64,000 nt of DNA from Alphaproteobacteria bacterium (GTDB lineage Bacteria; Pseudomonadota; Alphaproteobacteria; MPNO01; UBA830), in assembly GCA_022822405.1 (NCBI GenBank), contig JAJEBT010000168.1, forward strand, positions 62,001 to 126,000. The letters run 5' to 3'. Below the pieces are notes generated by a model, which was not told the DNA's origin, did not search any database, and saw only the letters and a program-made list of their open reading frames with translations. How positions within the stretch are numbered: the stretch's first letter is position 1; the number at the start of each line of letters is the position of its first letter. A program made the position numbers and the translations under genes. This document shows positions 44,869-56,114 of this stretch, one piece after another.

Positions 44869-47172
44869 ATGAAACTGCTGTTCCGCCTCGTCCCGAAGCT
44901 GCTCGCGCCTGCCGCCGCCGCCCTGCTTCTCGCGTCACCGCTGCCGGCGCAGCCGCAGGACGCGCATGAAGGGGCGCGGGACACGGCCCCGCAGCAGGCC
45001 GCCGGCGCCGCGCTGCGGGCGCAGGCCGCCGAGATCGACGATCTCGCTGCCGCGCTCCGGGATCCGGAGGCCCGCGCGCGGCTGCTGCGCCAGCTCGAAC
45101 TGCTGCGCGGCGCAACCGCCCAGGTCCGCGACGACCCCGCCGCGGACGGTCTCCAGAGCCGCGCCGGAAGGCTCGCCGCCGACCTCGTCGCCGGCACCTC
45201 GGTCCTGTTCAGCGTGTCGCAGGCGGCGGCGTGGCTCCGCGATCAGGCGGCAAGTCCCGAGGCGCGCCGCACATGGCTCGACTTCCTCTGGAAGCTGGCA
45301 CTCATCCTTGCTGCCGCCATCCTGATCCGGGCGGCCACGCGACGGCTTCTGGCGGCGCCGCGCGCGGCGGTGGAGGGCCAGCAGAGGGAGAGCGCGTGGA
45401 CGCGCCTGCCGTTCCTCGCGGTGAGGATGATTCTCGACCTCCTTCCGGTGGCCGCCTTCGCCGCCGCCGGCTACGTCCTCCTCGCGCTCCTGGAGCCGCG
45501 GGAGTTCACGCGCATCATCGCGCTGGCGACGATAAACGCGGCGGTTGCCGCCAGTCTCGTCATCGCGGCCGGGCGGACGGTCCTCGCGCCACGGGCCGCC
45601 AATCTGCGGGTCGTCGGTCTCGGCGACGAGAGCGCAAACTACCTCATGGCGTGGGTCCGCCGCTTCGCCACGATCGGCGCCGCCGGCTACTTCCTGGCCG
45701 AAGCCTCGCTGTCGCTGGGCCTCGCGGCGGGCGCCCACATCGCGCTGACGCGGATCATCGGGCTGGTTTTCGCATTGCTGGCAATGATCTTCGTGCTCCA
45801 GAACCGGGAGGCCGTCGGCGCCTGGCTCCGCGGACCGGAGGGAAGCGGGTTCGCCGGCCTGCGGCTGCTCCGCAGGCGGTTCGCCGACATCTGGCACGTG
45901 CTCGCGGTGATCTATCTCGGCGCCGTCTACGCCGTCTGGATGCTCGGCATTCCGGGCGGCTTCGCGTACGTCCTGCAGGCCAGCGCGATCAGCCTCGCGA
46001 TCGTGATCGCGGCCAAGCTCCTGATCATCGCCGCGCACCGGATCCTCGACCATGTCTTCGGACTGCGCGCCGACATCATTGCCCGCTATCCTGCCCTCGC
46101 CGCCCGAGCGGACCGGTATTTCGCGATCCTGCATGTCGCCGCGACAGCGATCGTCACCGTGCTCGCGGCGCTGGCAGCGCTGGAAGCCTGGGGAATCGAG
46201 GCCTTCGCCTGGATCGCCACCGATGCCGGGCGCGGGGTGATCGGCGCCGCGGTCTCGATCGCCGTCGTCGTCGCGGCCGCCGCCCTGTTCTGGGAGGTCG
46301 CGAGCGCGATGATCGAGCGCCAGCTCGCCGGCGACCGCGAGCCGGGCGCCCGGGCGCGCACGCTGCTTCCCCTGCTCCGCCGGACGCTCCTGATCGTCAC
46401 GGTCACGGTCTCGGGTTTCGTGGTCCTGTCCGAGATCGGGGTCGATATCGGACCGCTGCTCGCCGGCGCCGGCGTCGTCGGCCTCGCGGTCGGGTTCGGC
46501 GCGCAGACGCTGGTCAAGGACGTGATCACCGGCTTCTTCATACTTGCCGAGGACCAGTTCGCCGCCGGCGACGTGATCTCGGTCAGCGGCATCACCGGCA
46601 CCGTCGAGGACATCACGATCCGCACCATCCGTCTCCGCGATCTCGGCGGCAACGTGCATGTCCTGCCCTTCAGTTCGGTTTCCACGGTCACCAACATGAC
46701 CAAGGATTATTCGCAGCATGTCTTCGACATCGGCGTGGCGTATCGCGAAGATGTCGACGAGGTGATCGGGGCCCTGTCCGTCATCGGCGAGGAACTCAGG
46801 GCCGACCCGGCCTTCGGCCCGGTGGTGCGCGAGCCGCTCGAGATCATGGGGCTCGATGCGCTTGCCGATTCGGCGGTCGTCATCCGCGGGCGGATCACGA
46901 CCGACCCCGGCATGCAGTGGTCCGTGGGGCGCGAGTTCAACCGCCGCGTCAAGCGCCGTTTCGACGAGCTCGGGATCGAGATTCCGTTCCCCCACCAGAC
47001 GGTGTATTTCGGCGAGGACAAGTCGGGCCGCGCGCCGGCCGCGTCGGTGCGGCTCGAGGAGGCCCGTCCGCCGCAACCAGCGGACCAGGCGCCGGCGGCG
47101 CGGTCCGCAGCCGGCACTACCCCCGGCGCCCTGCAGCCGCGCACTCCGGACGCGGCCGACGGGGGCGACTGA
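44869..47172 (+). CDS. mechanosensitive ion channel, MscS family (large form)
   Basis: A 767-aa inner-membrane channel that opens under membrane tension. A signal peptide (1-27, ending PLPAQPQ) precedes a periplasmic helical domain, then about ten membrane segments. The MscS pore and beta domain are near residue 535: GAGVVGLAVGFGAQTLVKDV, AEDQFAAGDVI, TVEDITIRTIRLRD. The C-terminal cytoplasmic alpha/beta domain ends at IPFPHQTVYF, followed by a Pro/Ala tail. It is divergent from the EamA gene. Confidence 0.92.
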   Translation: MKLLFRLVPKLLAPAAAALLLASPLPAQPQDAHEGARDTAPQQAAGAALRAQAAEIDDLAAALRDPEARARLLRQLELLRGATAQVRDDPAADGLQSRAGRLAADLVAGTSVLFSVSQAAAWLRDQAASPEARRTWLDFLWKLALILAAAILIRAATRRLLAAPRAAVEGQQRESAWTRLPFLAVRMILDLLPVAAFAAAGYVLLALLEPREFTRIIALATINAAVAASLVIAAGRTVLAPRAANLRVVGLGDESANYLMAWVRRFATIGAAGYFLAEASLSLGLAAGAHIALTRIIGLVFALLAMIFVLQNREAVGAWLRGPEGSGFAGLRLLRRRFADIWHVLAVIYLGAVYAVWMLGIPGGFAYVLQASAISLAIVIAAKLLIIAAHRILDHVFGLRADIIARYPALAARADRYFAILHVAATAIVTVLAALAALEAWGIEAFAWIATDAGRGVIGAAVSIAVVVAAAALFWEVASAMIERQLAGDREPGARARTLLPLLRRTLLIVTVTVSGFVVLSEIGVDIGPLLAGAGVVGLAVGFGAQTLVKDVITGFFILAEDQFAAGDVISVSGITGTVEDITIRTIRLRDLGGNVHVLPFSSVSTVTNMTKDYSQHVFDIGVAYREDVDEVIGALSVIGEELRADPAFGPVVREPLEIMGLDALADSAVVIRGRITTDPGMQWSVGREFNRRVKRRFDELGIEIPFPHQTVYFGEDKSGRAPAASVRLEEARPPQPADQAPAARSAAGTTPGALQPRTPDAADGGD

Positions 47173-47232
47173 GGTCTGCGCTTTCGGGAGCGGCCGGGCG
47201 GCAGCCCCGAAGGGCCGCAGGCCGCCGCAGCG

Positions 47233-47604
47233 TCACTCAGCCGCGTCGAGAATGTGCTGCGGCGTCGACGACACGATCTCGGCATATTTGGGAACGAAGG
47301 CGCCCTTGTCGAGATCCTCGATGTAGCCGGCGAACTCGGGCGCCATCGCCTGGACCTCCTTCAGGATTCTCCGGTGTTCCTCGACATCGGCCCATTCGGC
47401 GATGAGGTAGAAATGGTCCGGGTCGTCGATGTCCTGAAGCATGACGCCGTCCTTCACCTGGGCCGGCGACTTGTGCATCGGATTGTCGTCGGAATAGTCG
47501 AACTCCTCGAATTTCCTGAGGAACTCGGGACCGGTGCCCGGCCTGACCCGGAAATCATAGATGTGGAAGTAGTTGCCCTTGGTTGCGAGCGGCTGCTGTA
47601 CCAT
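47233..47604 (-). CDS. antibiotic-biosynthesis-monooxygenase (ABM) domain protein
   Basis: A 123-aa protein with a dimeric alpha/beta-barrel (ABM/EthD-like) look: FHIYDFRVRPGTGPEFLRKF, then HFYLIAEWADVEEHRRIL. These domains act as small monooxygenases or ligand-binding accessory proteins. ATG at 47604 follows AAAGGACTCC; the frame runs further upstream without support. It is the last gene of the leftward Rieske dioxygenase operon, 32 bases after the beta subunit, so a part in the same oxidation pathway is likely. Confidence 0.78.
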   Translation of the reverse strand: MVQQPLATKGNYFHIYDFRVRPGTGPEFLRKFEEFDYSDDNPMHKSPAQVKDGVMLQDIDDPDHFYLIAEWADVEEHRRILKEVQAMAPEFAGYIEDLDKGAFVPKYAEIVSSTPQHILDAAE

Positions 47605-47636
47605 GTCGGAGTCCTTTCGCCGGCCAGGCGCCACCG

Positions 47637-48143
47637 TCAGACCGGAAACACCAGGCAATTGTCGATCATCACGCTGTCATAGACGCACGTGCGTTCCTTG
47701 AGCAGGACCGCGCCTCCGTCCAGGATGAACAGGTCGCGGTACTTTCCGACCTGCTGCACGCGCGTCGGCTCCTCGACGAGGGTCTCGAAGAGCTGGTAGT
47801 TGGCTTCCGCGCGCACCAGCTGCCCCTCGACGGCGCGGATCCGGGTGTTGGTCACCGAGAGCTGGAGATAGCGCGGTGCGAACATCTCGGTGTTCAGGAT
47901 GGCATAGGCGCGATCCTTCAGCATCGCCTTGCCCTCGCAGTAGATCAGCCCCAGCGGCAGGCCGGACTCCTCGTTGTCGCGGGCAATGACCTGGTACACG
48001 GCGTCATCGGTGAAGAACTCCACCCACCGGTCGAGGTCGAAGCGGTCGAGGACGGCGGCATATTCGGTGTGGAATTCCTCGATCGCGAAGCGGATCTCGC
48101 GCCACTCGGCGGAGGCGGCCGGGATCATGGCGGCTGCCGTCAT
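47637..48143 (-). CDS. aromatic-ring-hydroxylating dioxygenase beta subunit
   Basis: A 168-aa small subunit with the SnoaL/NTF2-like fold of ring-hydroxylating dioxygenases: EEFHTEYAAVLDRFDLDRWV, FFTDDAVYQVIARDNEESG and ERTCVYDS. It has a structural role beside the alpha subunit. Its ATG overlaps the alpha stop by 4 bases, so the two are made in equal amounts. Confidence 0.9.
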   Translation of the reverse strand: MTAAAMIPAASAEWREIRFAIEEFHTEYAAVLDRFDLDRWVEFFTDDAVYQVIARDNEESGLPLGLIYCEGKAMLKDRAYAILNTEMFAPRYLQLSVTNTRIRAVEGQLVRAEANYQLFETLVEEPTRVQQVGKYRDLFILDGGAVLLKERTCVYDSVMIDNCLVFPV

Positions 48144-49411
48144 CGGAGATTCATCACTTCGCGGTAGTAGCGGTACATGCCGCGAATGGCGCGTTCGGTG
48201 ATCATGGTGTCGACCGGCTCACCGTCGTCGCCCAGCATCGCGAGCCCATAGCCCGGGCGCGACCTCCGCACGCCCTGCTGGAGGAAGGCAAGCGCCTCGT
48301 TGTCCTCGATTCCGAGGAAGCCGGCGGGGCCGAAGATGTTGTTCTGGCGGAGCCGGTGGCGGACCATCTCGTCGTCGTCCCCGGCGCGCCCGAACACGGT
48401 CCAGACCATCATGAAGGTATCGGGGCCGCGCGGGACCAGGAGCCGCGTGTTGAGGATGTTGGTCTGGCGCAACGCCGTGAGCGTCGGGAAGATCGTCAGC
48501 ACCGAGGCCGACCACCCGGACTCGAACTCACGCACGAAATCGAGCACGCGGGGGTCGTTCAGCTCCATCGCGGCGCGAAACGCCTGCATGTCGCTCTGCT
48601 CCTCCTCGGTGACCTCCGGCCGGCCCTCGGGCCGCCGCGTCAGAAGGCCGCCATGGCGGCCGCGCGCGTCGGTCGGAATGTTGGTCTCGTTGGCGGTGAC
48701 GAAGAGTCCGAACGTCGTCAGGTAGGTGTGCAGGAGCGTCGCATGATAGGGATCCTTGAGGTTCTCCTGGTAGAGCTTCCAGTTGCTGCGGACGAGATTG
48801 CGGTGGACGCCGAGGAGCCGCATCTCGCCACCGTCGAAGGTGGCGTCGAACTCCTTGAGGATGCCCGGCCCGAGATAGTCCTCGAGGGGTTCGACCTCGT
48901 CGCTTGCGGTCGCAAAGATCACGCCGCCGCGGCGCGCCACCCGAAACTTCGCCAGCCCGTGCGCGGCCATGTCGAAGCCGGCGGGCGCACCGCCCCGGCC
49001 CCGGACCCCGCGGCGGAACGGCACAGCGACGAGATCGCCGCGAAGATTGTAGGTCCAGTTGTGATACGGACAGATGAAGCGTTCGCCCGATCCGCGGTAG
49101 GCGCGGCAGAACTCGACGCCGCGATGGGCGCAGCGGTTCTCGAAGACATGGATCTCTCCGTCCTCGTCGCGCGCGACGACCACGGGAAACGGGCCCACAT
49201 AGGAACGGAAATAGTCGCCGGGGTTCGGCGCCTCGCATTCGAGGCCGACATAGTTCCAGTGCGGCCCGAGAAATATCCTGTCCTTTTCGCGTTCGTAGAT
49301 GCCGGGATCGGTGTAGATCCAGTCCGGTATCAGCGTCATGTCGGCGGGCCACGCACCGGGAACCGGCACGCCGCCGTCGATTCCGGCCGCGGTGGTGTCG
49401 TCGTGCTGCAA
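48140..49411 (-). CDS. aromatic-ring-hydroxylating dioxygenase alpha subunit (Rieske)
   Basis: A 423-aa catalytic subunit. The Rieske 2Fe-2S site is Cys94-x-His96 and Cys114-x2-His117; the mononuclear iron is held by His223 and His228 with Asp220 bridging from the Rieske site of the neighbouring subunit ([10 protein letters not shown]). All required residues are present. The start is TTG at 49411 with GGAGGGGAGCGG upstream. Electron-carrier genes (reductase, ferredoxin) are not in the window. Divergent from the HpaB-type gene. Substrate likely a carboxylated or hydroxylated aromatic; not determinable. Confidence 0.93.
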   Translation of the reverse strand: MQHDDTTAAGIDGGVPVPGAWPADMTLIPDWIYTDPGIYEREKDRIFLGPHWNYVGLECEAPNPGDYFRSYVGPFPVVVARDEDGEIHVFENRCAHRGVEFCRAYRGSGERFICPYHNWTYNLRGDLVAVPFRRGVRGRGGAPAGFDMAAHGLAKFRVARRGGVIFATASDEVEPLEDYLGPGILKEFDATFDGGEMRLLGVHRNLVRSNWKLYQENLKDPYHATLLHTYLTTFGLFVTANETNIPTDARGRHGGLLTRRPEGRPEVTEEEQSDMQAFRAAMELNDPRVLDFVREFESGWSASVLTIFPTLTALRQTNILNTRLLVPRGPDTFMMVWTVFGRAGDDDEMVRHRLRQNNIFGPAGFLGIEDNEALAFLQQGVRRSRPGYGLAMLGDDGEPVDTMITERAIRGMYRYYREVMNLR

Positions 49412-49572
49412 TTCCGCTCCCCTCCGGACCGGCGTCCGCGGACGGCCGCCGGACCGTGCCGCCCATAGTATCGGCAGTGTCGGCCCGACTTCAAGGTGCC
49501 CTCGCTGTGCTTGCCCGCAACCGGCAAACAGGCCAATATCGACCGGAATCCCAGCGCCAACGGAGACAGTTC

Positions 49573-51177
<1,605 letters not shown>

Positions 51178-51193
51178 CCGGAGGAGAGAGCAG

Positions 51194-52513
51194 ATGAAGA
51201 CAGACAAAAAGGGGCGCAGGGTCACGCGCCGCACCTTCGTGGCGACATCGGCAGCGGCCGGCGCGGCAGCAGCCATGTCGTTCCCGGCTCCCGCGATCGC
51301 GCAGGCGCGGACCATCAAGCTCGGCTATGTGAGCCCGCAGACCGGCCCGCTCGCGCCGTTCGGCGAAAGCGACAACTTCACCGCCGATGCTTTCCGCGCG
51401 GTGATGCGCAACGGTCTCAAGCTCGGCAAGCAGACCCACAAGATCGAGGTGATCGTCAAGGATTCGCAATCCAACCCGAACCGCGCGGCCGAAGTGGCCA
51501 AGGAGCTGATCGTTGACGACAAGGTCGACCTGATCATGGTCGCCAACACCCCGGAGACCACCAACCCGGTCGCGACGCAGTGCGAGATCGAGGAGGTGCC
51601 CTGCATCTCGACCAACTGCCCGTGGCAACCCTGGTTCATCGGCCAGCAGGGCAATCCAGGCGATCCCAAGAGCTGGAAGCCATTCGACTGGGCCTATCAC
51701 TATTTCTGGGGGCTCGAGGACGTCATCGCGGTGTTCACCAACATGTGGTCGCAGCTCGACACCAACAAGGTGGTCGCCGCCGCCTATCCCAACGACGCCG
51801 ACGGCAATGCCTGGGGCGACAAGAATGTGGGCTTCCCGCCGGCGCTGGCCGCCAAGGGCTTCAAGCTCATCGATCCCGGCCGCTACCAGAATCTGACGGA
51901 CGACTTCACGGCCCAGATCACCGCCTACAAGAATGCCGGTGCCGAGATCATGACCGGCGTCATGCTGCCGCCCGATTTCACCACCTTCTGGACCCAGGCA
52001 CGCCAGCAGGGCTTCCGCCCCAAGGCGGCGAGCGTCGGCAAGGCGATCCTGTTCCCGGTCTCGGTCGAGGCCCTCGGCGCGGCCGGGCACAACCTGTCCT
52101 CGGAAGTCTGGTGGACACCGGCGCATCCGTTCCGTTCGTCGCTGACCGGACAGTCGTCCGGCGAGCTCGCCAGGGCCTATAGCAAGGCCACGGGGAAGCA
52201 GTGGACGCAGCCGATCGGCTTCGTGCACAGCCTGTTCGAGATGGCCGTCGACGTCCTCAAGCGGACCGCCGACATCGGCAGCAACGAGGCCATCCGCGAC
52301 GCCATCGCATCCACCAATCTCGACACCATAGTCGGCAATGTCCACTGGGACGGGAAGGGCGTGCCGCCGTTCGCCGCCAAGAACATTTCCAAGACCCCGC
52401 TGGTCGGCGGGCAGTGGCGGCATGTTGGCGGCGGCAAGTACGATCTCGTGATCACCGACAACCGCACGGCGCCGCAGATCCCGGTCACCTCCGACATGCA
52501 GGCGCTTTCCTGA
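51194..52513 (+). CDS. branched-chain amino acid-type ABC substrate-binding protein
   Basis: A 439-aa periplasmic binding protein (Leu/Ile/Val-binding family). It has a twin-arginine signal (TRRTFVATSAAAGAAAA, cut near AIAQA), so it is exported folded. KLGYVSPQTGPLAPFGE and QSNPNRAAEVAKELI are family features. RBS GGAGGAGAG before the ATG. Because it is between an aromatic hydroxylase and the transporter genes, its ligand may be an aromatic acid instead of an amino acid. Confidence 0.9.
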   Translation: MKTDKKGRRVTRRTFVATSAAAGAAAAMSFPAPAIAQARTIKLGYVSPQTGPLAPFGESDNFTADAFRAVMRNGLKLGKQTHKIEVIVKDSQSNPNRAAEVAKELIVDDKVDLIMVANTPETTNPVATQCEIEEVPCISTNCPWQPWFIGQQGNPGDPKSWKPFDWAYHYFWGLEDVIAVFTNMWSQLDTNKVVAAAYPNDADGNAWGDKNVGFPPALAAKGFKLIDPGRYQNLTDDFTAQITAYKNAGAEIMTGVMLPPDFTTFWTQARQQGFRPKAASVGKAILFPVSVEALGAAGHNLSSEVWWTPAHPFRSSLTGQSSGELARAYSKATGKQWTQPIGFVHSLFEMAVDVLKRTADIGSNEAIRDAIASTNLDTIVGNVHWDGKGVPPFAAKNISKTPLVGGQWRHVGGGKYDLVITDNRTAPQIPVTSDMQALS

Positions 52514-52526
52514 ACGGCCCGCAGGC

Positions 52527-52552
52527 GGCGGACAGCGGCCGGCCTGTCCGCC
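52527..52552 (+). repeat. hairpin between binding-protein and ATPase genes
   Basis: GGCGGACAG and CTGTCCGCC form a perfect 9-base stem around the self-complementary loop CGGCCGGC, ending one base before the livG-type ATG. It could protect the 3' end of the binding-protein message and hinder ribosome loading at the next gene, giving more binding protein than ATPase. No T-run follows, so it is not a standard terminator. Confidence 0.55.
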
Positions 52553-52553
52553 G

Positions 52554-53270
52554 ATGCTGCTCGAGATTACCGGCCTTTCGAAAGCGTTCGGGTCCGTCGT
52601 CGTCGCCGACGGGGTGAGCCTGTCCGTCGCCGAAGGCGCAGCCGTGGGCATCATCGGCCCCAACGGGGCGGGCAAGTCGTCGCTGTTCAACCTGATCACG
52701 GGCGAGCTGGCGCCGGACTCGGGAACGATCCGGCTCGACGGCCGCGACCTCGGCGGCGCCCCGCCGCCCCAACGCTGCAATGCCGGCATCGGCCGGTCCT
52801 ACCAGATCCCGCAGCCGTTCGAGACACTGACCGTGTTCGAGAACCTGATGGTCGGCGCGATCTACGGCAGCGGCCTCGGCACCGCCGAGGCCGCGCGGCG
52901 CTGCGGCGAGGTTCTCGAACGCACGCGAATGATGGACCGGGCCAACCGCGTCGCCGGTTCGCTGTCGCTGCTCGAGCGCAAGCGCCTCGAGATGGCGCGC
53001 GCGCTGGCAACCGGACCACGCCTCCTGCTGCTCGACGAGATCGCGGGAGGGCTGACCGAACGCGAATGCGAGGAACTGGTTGCCGCGATCGCCGACATCC
53101 ACGCCGGCGGTGTCGCCATCATCTGGATCGAGCATGTCGTCCACGCCCTGCTGGCCGCCGTCGATCGCCTGGTCGTGCTCAATTTCGGACAGTTGATTGC
53201 CGACGGCGTCCCGAAAGAGGTCATGGCGTCGCGCGACGTGCAGGAAATCTACATGGGGCTGACCGAATGA
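52554..53270 (+). CDS. livG: branched-chain-type ABC transporter ATP-binding protein (LivG-like)
   Basis: A 238-aa ATPase with Walker A GPNGAGKSS, Q-loop YQIPQPFETLTVFENLM and Walker B LLLLDEIAGGL; the ABC signature is reduced to GSLSLLERKRLE, a variant seen in LivG proteins. No ribosome binding site is free because a hairpin fills the space before the ATG. It overlaps the next ATPase gene by 4 bases. Confidence 0.9.
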   Translation: MLLEITGLSKAFGSVVVADGVSLSVAEGAAVGIIGPNGAGKSSLFNLITGELAPDSGTIRLDGRDLGGAPPPQRCNAGIGRSYQIPQPFETLTVFENLMVGAIYGSGLGTAEAARRCGEVLERTRMMDRANRVAGSLSLLERKRLEMARALATGPRLLLLDEIAGGLTERECEELVAAIADIHAGGVAIIWIEHVVHALLAAVDRLVVLNFGQLIADGVPKEVMASRDVQEIYMGLTE

Positions 53271-53986
53271 CGGCGGCGGCGCTTCTCGAGACCTCCGGGC
53301 TGGTCGCCCGCTACGGCGATTTCCAAGCGCTCTACGGCGTCGACATCGCCATCTCCGGAGGCCAGACGGTGGCCGTCATCGGCGCCAACGGCGCCGGAAA
53401 GTCGACGCTTCTGCACAGCATCGCCGGCCTCCACCCGGGATCCGGCGACGCCGTCCGCTTCGACGGCAGGGTCATCGGCCACCTGTCGGCCGCCGAAATC
53501 GTCGCCCTCGGGATCGCTCTCGTCCCCGAGGGCCGGCGCCTGTTCACTTCGCTCAGCGTCGAGGAAAATCTGCTGATCGGCGGCTACGGAAGCAGGCGCG
53601 CGGGGCGCGACGGCCACTGGACCCTCGATGCCGTTTTCGATCTCTTTCCCGTGCTCGCCGAACGGCGGCGCCTGCCGGCCGACCGCCTGTCGGGTGGCCA
53701 GCAGCAGATGACGGCATTCGGACGGGCGCTGATGTCCAATCCGCGTCTCCTGCTGTGCGACGAGGTCTCGCTCGGCCTCTCGCCCGCCGTGGTGCGCGAC
53801 ATCTACGCGGCGCTTCCCGCGATCAGGGAAAGCGGCGCCACGGTGCTCCTCGTCGAGCAGGATCTCCAGCGCGCCCTCGAGGTCGCCGATCGCGTCTATT
53901 GCCTGATGGAGGGCCGCGTCACGCTCGAGGGAAAACCCGCGCAGCTGGATATCGCCGATATCCGGCGCGCCTATTTCGGGATGTAG
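53267..53986 (+). CDS. livF: branched-chain-type ABC transporter ATP-binding protein (LivF-like)
   Basis: A 239-aa ATPase: Walker A GANGAGKST, LVPEGRRLFTSLSVEENLL (LivF-typical), signature LSGGQQQM, Walker B LLLCDEVSLGLS. ATG overlaps the livG-type stop. Forms a heterodimer with the LivG-like protein. Confidence 0.92.
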   Translation: MTAAALLETSGLVARYGDFQALYGVDIAISGGQTVAVIGANGAGKSTLLHSIAGLHPGSGDAVRFDGRVIGHLSAAEIVALGIALVPEGRRLFTSLSVEENLLIGGYGSRRAGRDGHWTLDAVFDLFPVLAERRRLPADRLSGGQQQMTAFGRALMSNPRLLLCDEVSLGLSPAVVRDIYAALPAIRESGATVLLVEQDLQRALEVADRVYCLMEGRVTLEGKPAQLDIADIRRAYFGM

Positions 53987-54049
53987 ACGGCATGACCGTT
54001 CACCGACGGCCCTTACCGGAACCGGCCGGCCGCCACGCGGGGCGGGGCG

Positions 54050-54919
54050 ATGCTCAGCTGGATTGACGCGATCCTGCAGGGCGCCCTGCTGGGCGGGCTC
54101 TACGCCCTGTTCGCGGCGGGGCTGTCGCTGATGTTCGGCATCATGCGGCTGGTCAATCTCGCCCACGGCGACCTCATCGTGCTCGCGGCGTTCCTCATCC
54201 TCCTGGTCGCCGACTCGTTCGGCGTCAACATGTTCCTGGCCGCCGCCGCCGTCCTGCCCGCGATGTTCGCGCTCGGCTACGCGACGCAGCGCTACCTGCT
54301 CAACCTGACGCTCGGCCGCGACATCCTGCCGCCGCTTCTCGTGACCTTCGGCATCTCGATCGTCATCCAGAACGGCCTCCTCGAAAGCTTCAGCGCCGAC
54401 AGCCGGCGGCTGCAGGCCTTCGACATCGAGACCGCGTCATGGTCGCTGGGCGGCGGCATCGCGGTCGGCGTCCTCCCGCTGATGACCTTCGCGACCGCGG
54501 TCGCGGCGATCGTCGCGCTCAACTGGATGATGTACCGGACCGAGCTCGGGCGCGCCTTCCGGGCGACCTCGGATGACCCGGCAACCGCCCAGCTGATGGG
54601 CATCGACAACCGGCGGATATTCGCCATCGCGACCGCCGTGGCCTTCGTCGTCGTCGCGATATCGGCGCTCTATTTCGGAAACCGCGCCCAGTTCGACCCG
54701 ACGATCGGCGCATTCCGCCTCCTTTACGCGTTCGAGGCGGTGATCATCGGCGGCCTCGGCAGCCTCTGGGGCACGCTCGCCGGCGGCGTGATTCTCGGGG
54801 TGGCGCAGACCATCGGCGCGAAGATCAATCCCGAATGGCAGATTCTCTCCGGACACGTGGTGTTCCTGATCATCCTGGTGCTGCGGCCGCGCGGGCTGTT
54901 TCCGCGCGCGGTGGACTGA
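54050..54919 (+). CDS. livH: branched-chain-type ABC transporter permease (LivH-like)
   Basis: A 289-aa permease with about eight membrane segments; LGGLYALFAAGLSLMFGIMRLVNLAHGD region at the N-terminus (quoted in part: GLYALFAAGLSLMFGI) and RAFRATSDDPATAQLMGID, the loop that meets the ATPase. It follows livF by 63 bases and precedes livM by 5. Confidence 0.93.
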   Translation: MLSWIDAILQGALLGGLYALFAAGLSLMFGIMRLVNLAHGDLIVLAAFLILLVADSFGVNMFLAAAAVLPAMFALGYATQRYLLNLTLGRDILPPLLVTFGISIVIQNGLLESFSADSRRLQAFDIETASWSLGGGIAVGVLPLMTFATAVAAIVALNWMMYRTELGRAFRATSDDPATAQLMGIDNRRIFAIATAVAFVVVAISALYFGNRAQFDPTIGAFRLLYAFEAVIIGGLGSLWGTLAGGVILGVAQTIGAKINPEWQILSGHVVFLIILVLRPRGLFPRAVD

Positions 54920-54924
54920 ATCCC

Positions 54925-55998
54925 GTGTCCCGCTTCCGCATCGAAACGCGCACACGCCTCTCGTCCGCCACCGCGCTGGCCGGCGCCGGCCTCCTCGTGC
55001 TTCTGATCGTCGCCCCGGCCTTTGTTTCCCGAAGCATCATCCAGGATCTCTTCTTCGTGTTCACGATGCTGGCGCTGGCGCAGTACTGGAACCTCCTCGC
55101 CGGCTATGCCGGCCTGGTTTCCGTCGGCCAGCAGGCATTCGTCGGCCTCGGCGGCTACACGCTGTTCGCGGCCACGATCCTGTACGGTCTCGATCCGCTG
55201 ATCGCGGTCGTGCTTGCCGGCTTCGTCGCGGCGGCGCTGGCGGTGCCGACGGCACTCGTGATCTTCCGCCTGCGCGGCGCCTATTTCGCCATCGGCACCT
55301 GGGTCGCGGCCGAGGTCGCGCGCCTCGTGCTCGCGCAATGGAAGAGCGTCGGCGGCGGCACCGGCACCTCGCTGCCACGCAGCGCGACGAGCGGGATCTA
55401 CGGCCTCGACTTCATCAAGGACCTGTTCGGCGTGCGCACCTCGGCCGCCCGCGACATCGAGGCCTACTGGCTTGCGCTGCTGCTCGCCGCGGGGACCATC
55501 GTGCTCGTCTGCGCGATCCTGCGCTCCCGCCACGGCCTCGCCCTCGCCGCGATACGGGACTCGGAAGCAGCGGCGGGCAGCCTCGGCGTGCGCGGCTTCA
55601 GGACCAAGCTCTGGGTGTTCGTGGTTGCCGCCTTCGGGACCGGCATCACCGGCGCGCTGATCTATTTCCAGAAGGCGCGGATCTCTCCCGACGCCGCGTT
55701 CTCGGTCATCGACTGGACCGCCTTCGTCATCTTCATCGTCGTCATCGGCGGCATCGGCACCGTCGAGGGGCCGATCATCGGCGTGCTCGTGTTCTTCGTC
55801 CTGCAGAACTATCTCTCGGACTACGGAACCTGGTACCTGATGCTGCTCGGCGCGATGGCGATCGCCATCATGCTGTTCGCGCCGCAGGGCATCTGGGGCT
55901 ACGTGTCGCAGCGCTACAACCTGCAACTCTTCCCGGTCAGGCGGCGCCTTGCAGTCACGGAACGGTCCGACGCGGCGGGGTCTGCGACGGAGCCCTGA
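54925..55998 (+). CDS. livM: branched-chain-type ABC transporter permease (LivM-like)
   Basis: A 357-aa permease. AQYWNLLAGYAGLVSVGQQA and GLALAAIRDSEAAAGSLGV are the family motifs; about nine membrane segments. GTG at 54925 begins the protein 5 bases after livH; the longer frame from 54835 overlaps livH and is rejected. The basic tail after residue 325 is cytoplasmic. Last gene of the transporter operon. Confidence 0.92.
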   Translation: MSRFRIETRTRLSSATALAGAGLLVLLIVAPAFVSRSIIQDLFFVFTMLALAQYWNLLAGYAGLVSVGQQAFVGLGGYTLFAATILYGLDPLIAVVLAGFVAAALAVPTALVIFRLRGAYFAIGTWVAAEVARLVLAQWKSVGGGTGTSLPRSATSGIYGLDFIKDLFGVRTSAARDIEAYWLALLLAAGTIVLVCAILRSRHGLALAAIRDSEAAAGSLGVRGFRTKLWVFVVAAFGTGITGALIYFQKARISPDAAFSVIDWTAFVIFIVVIGGIGTVEGPIIGVLVFFVLQNYLSDYGTWYLMLLGAMAIAIMLFAPQGIWGYVSQRYNLQLFPVRRRLAVTERSDAAGSATEP

Positions 55999-56114
55999 CC
56001 GCCGCCGCGCCGGGGATCCCGCAGCCTGCGGTCGATTGACAGCAGACACCGGCGTGAACATATTCGAGCCGTCCCGGCCCCGGGGCCCTTTGTCACAGAA
56101 ACGGGAGACAAGCC

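Noticed and set aside
44935-47076. A 713-codon open frame on the minus strand
   Set aside because: Exact shadow of the MscS channel gene; composition is that of an antisense frame and no motif is recognisable.
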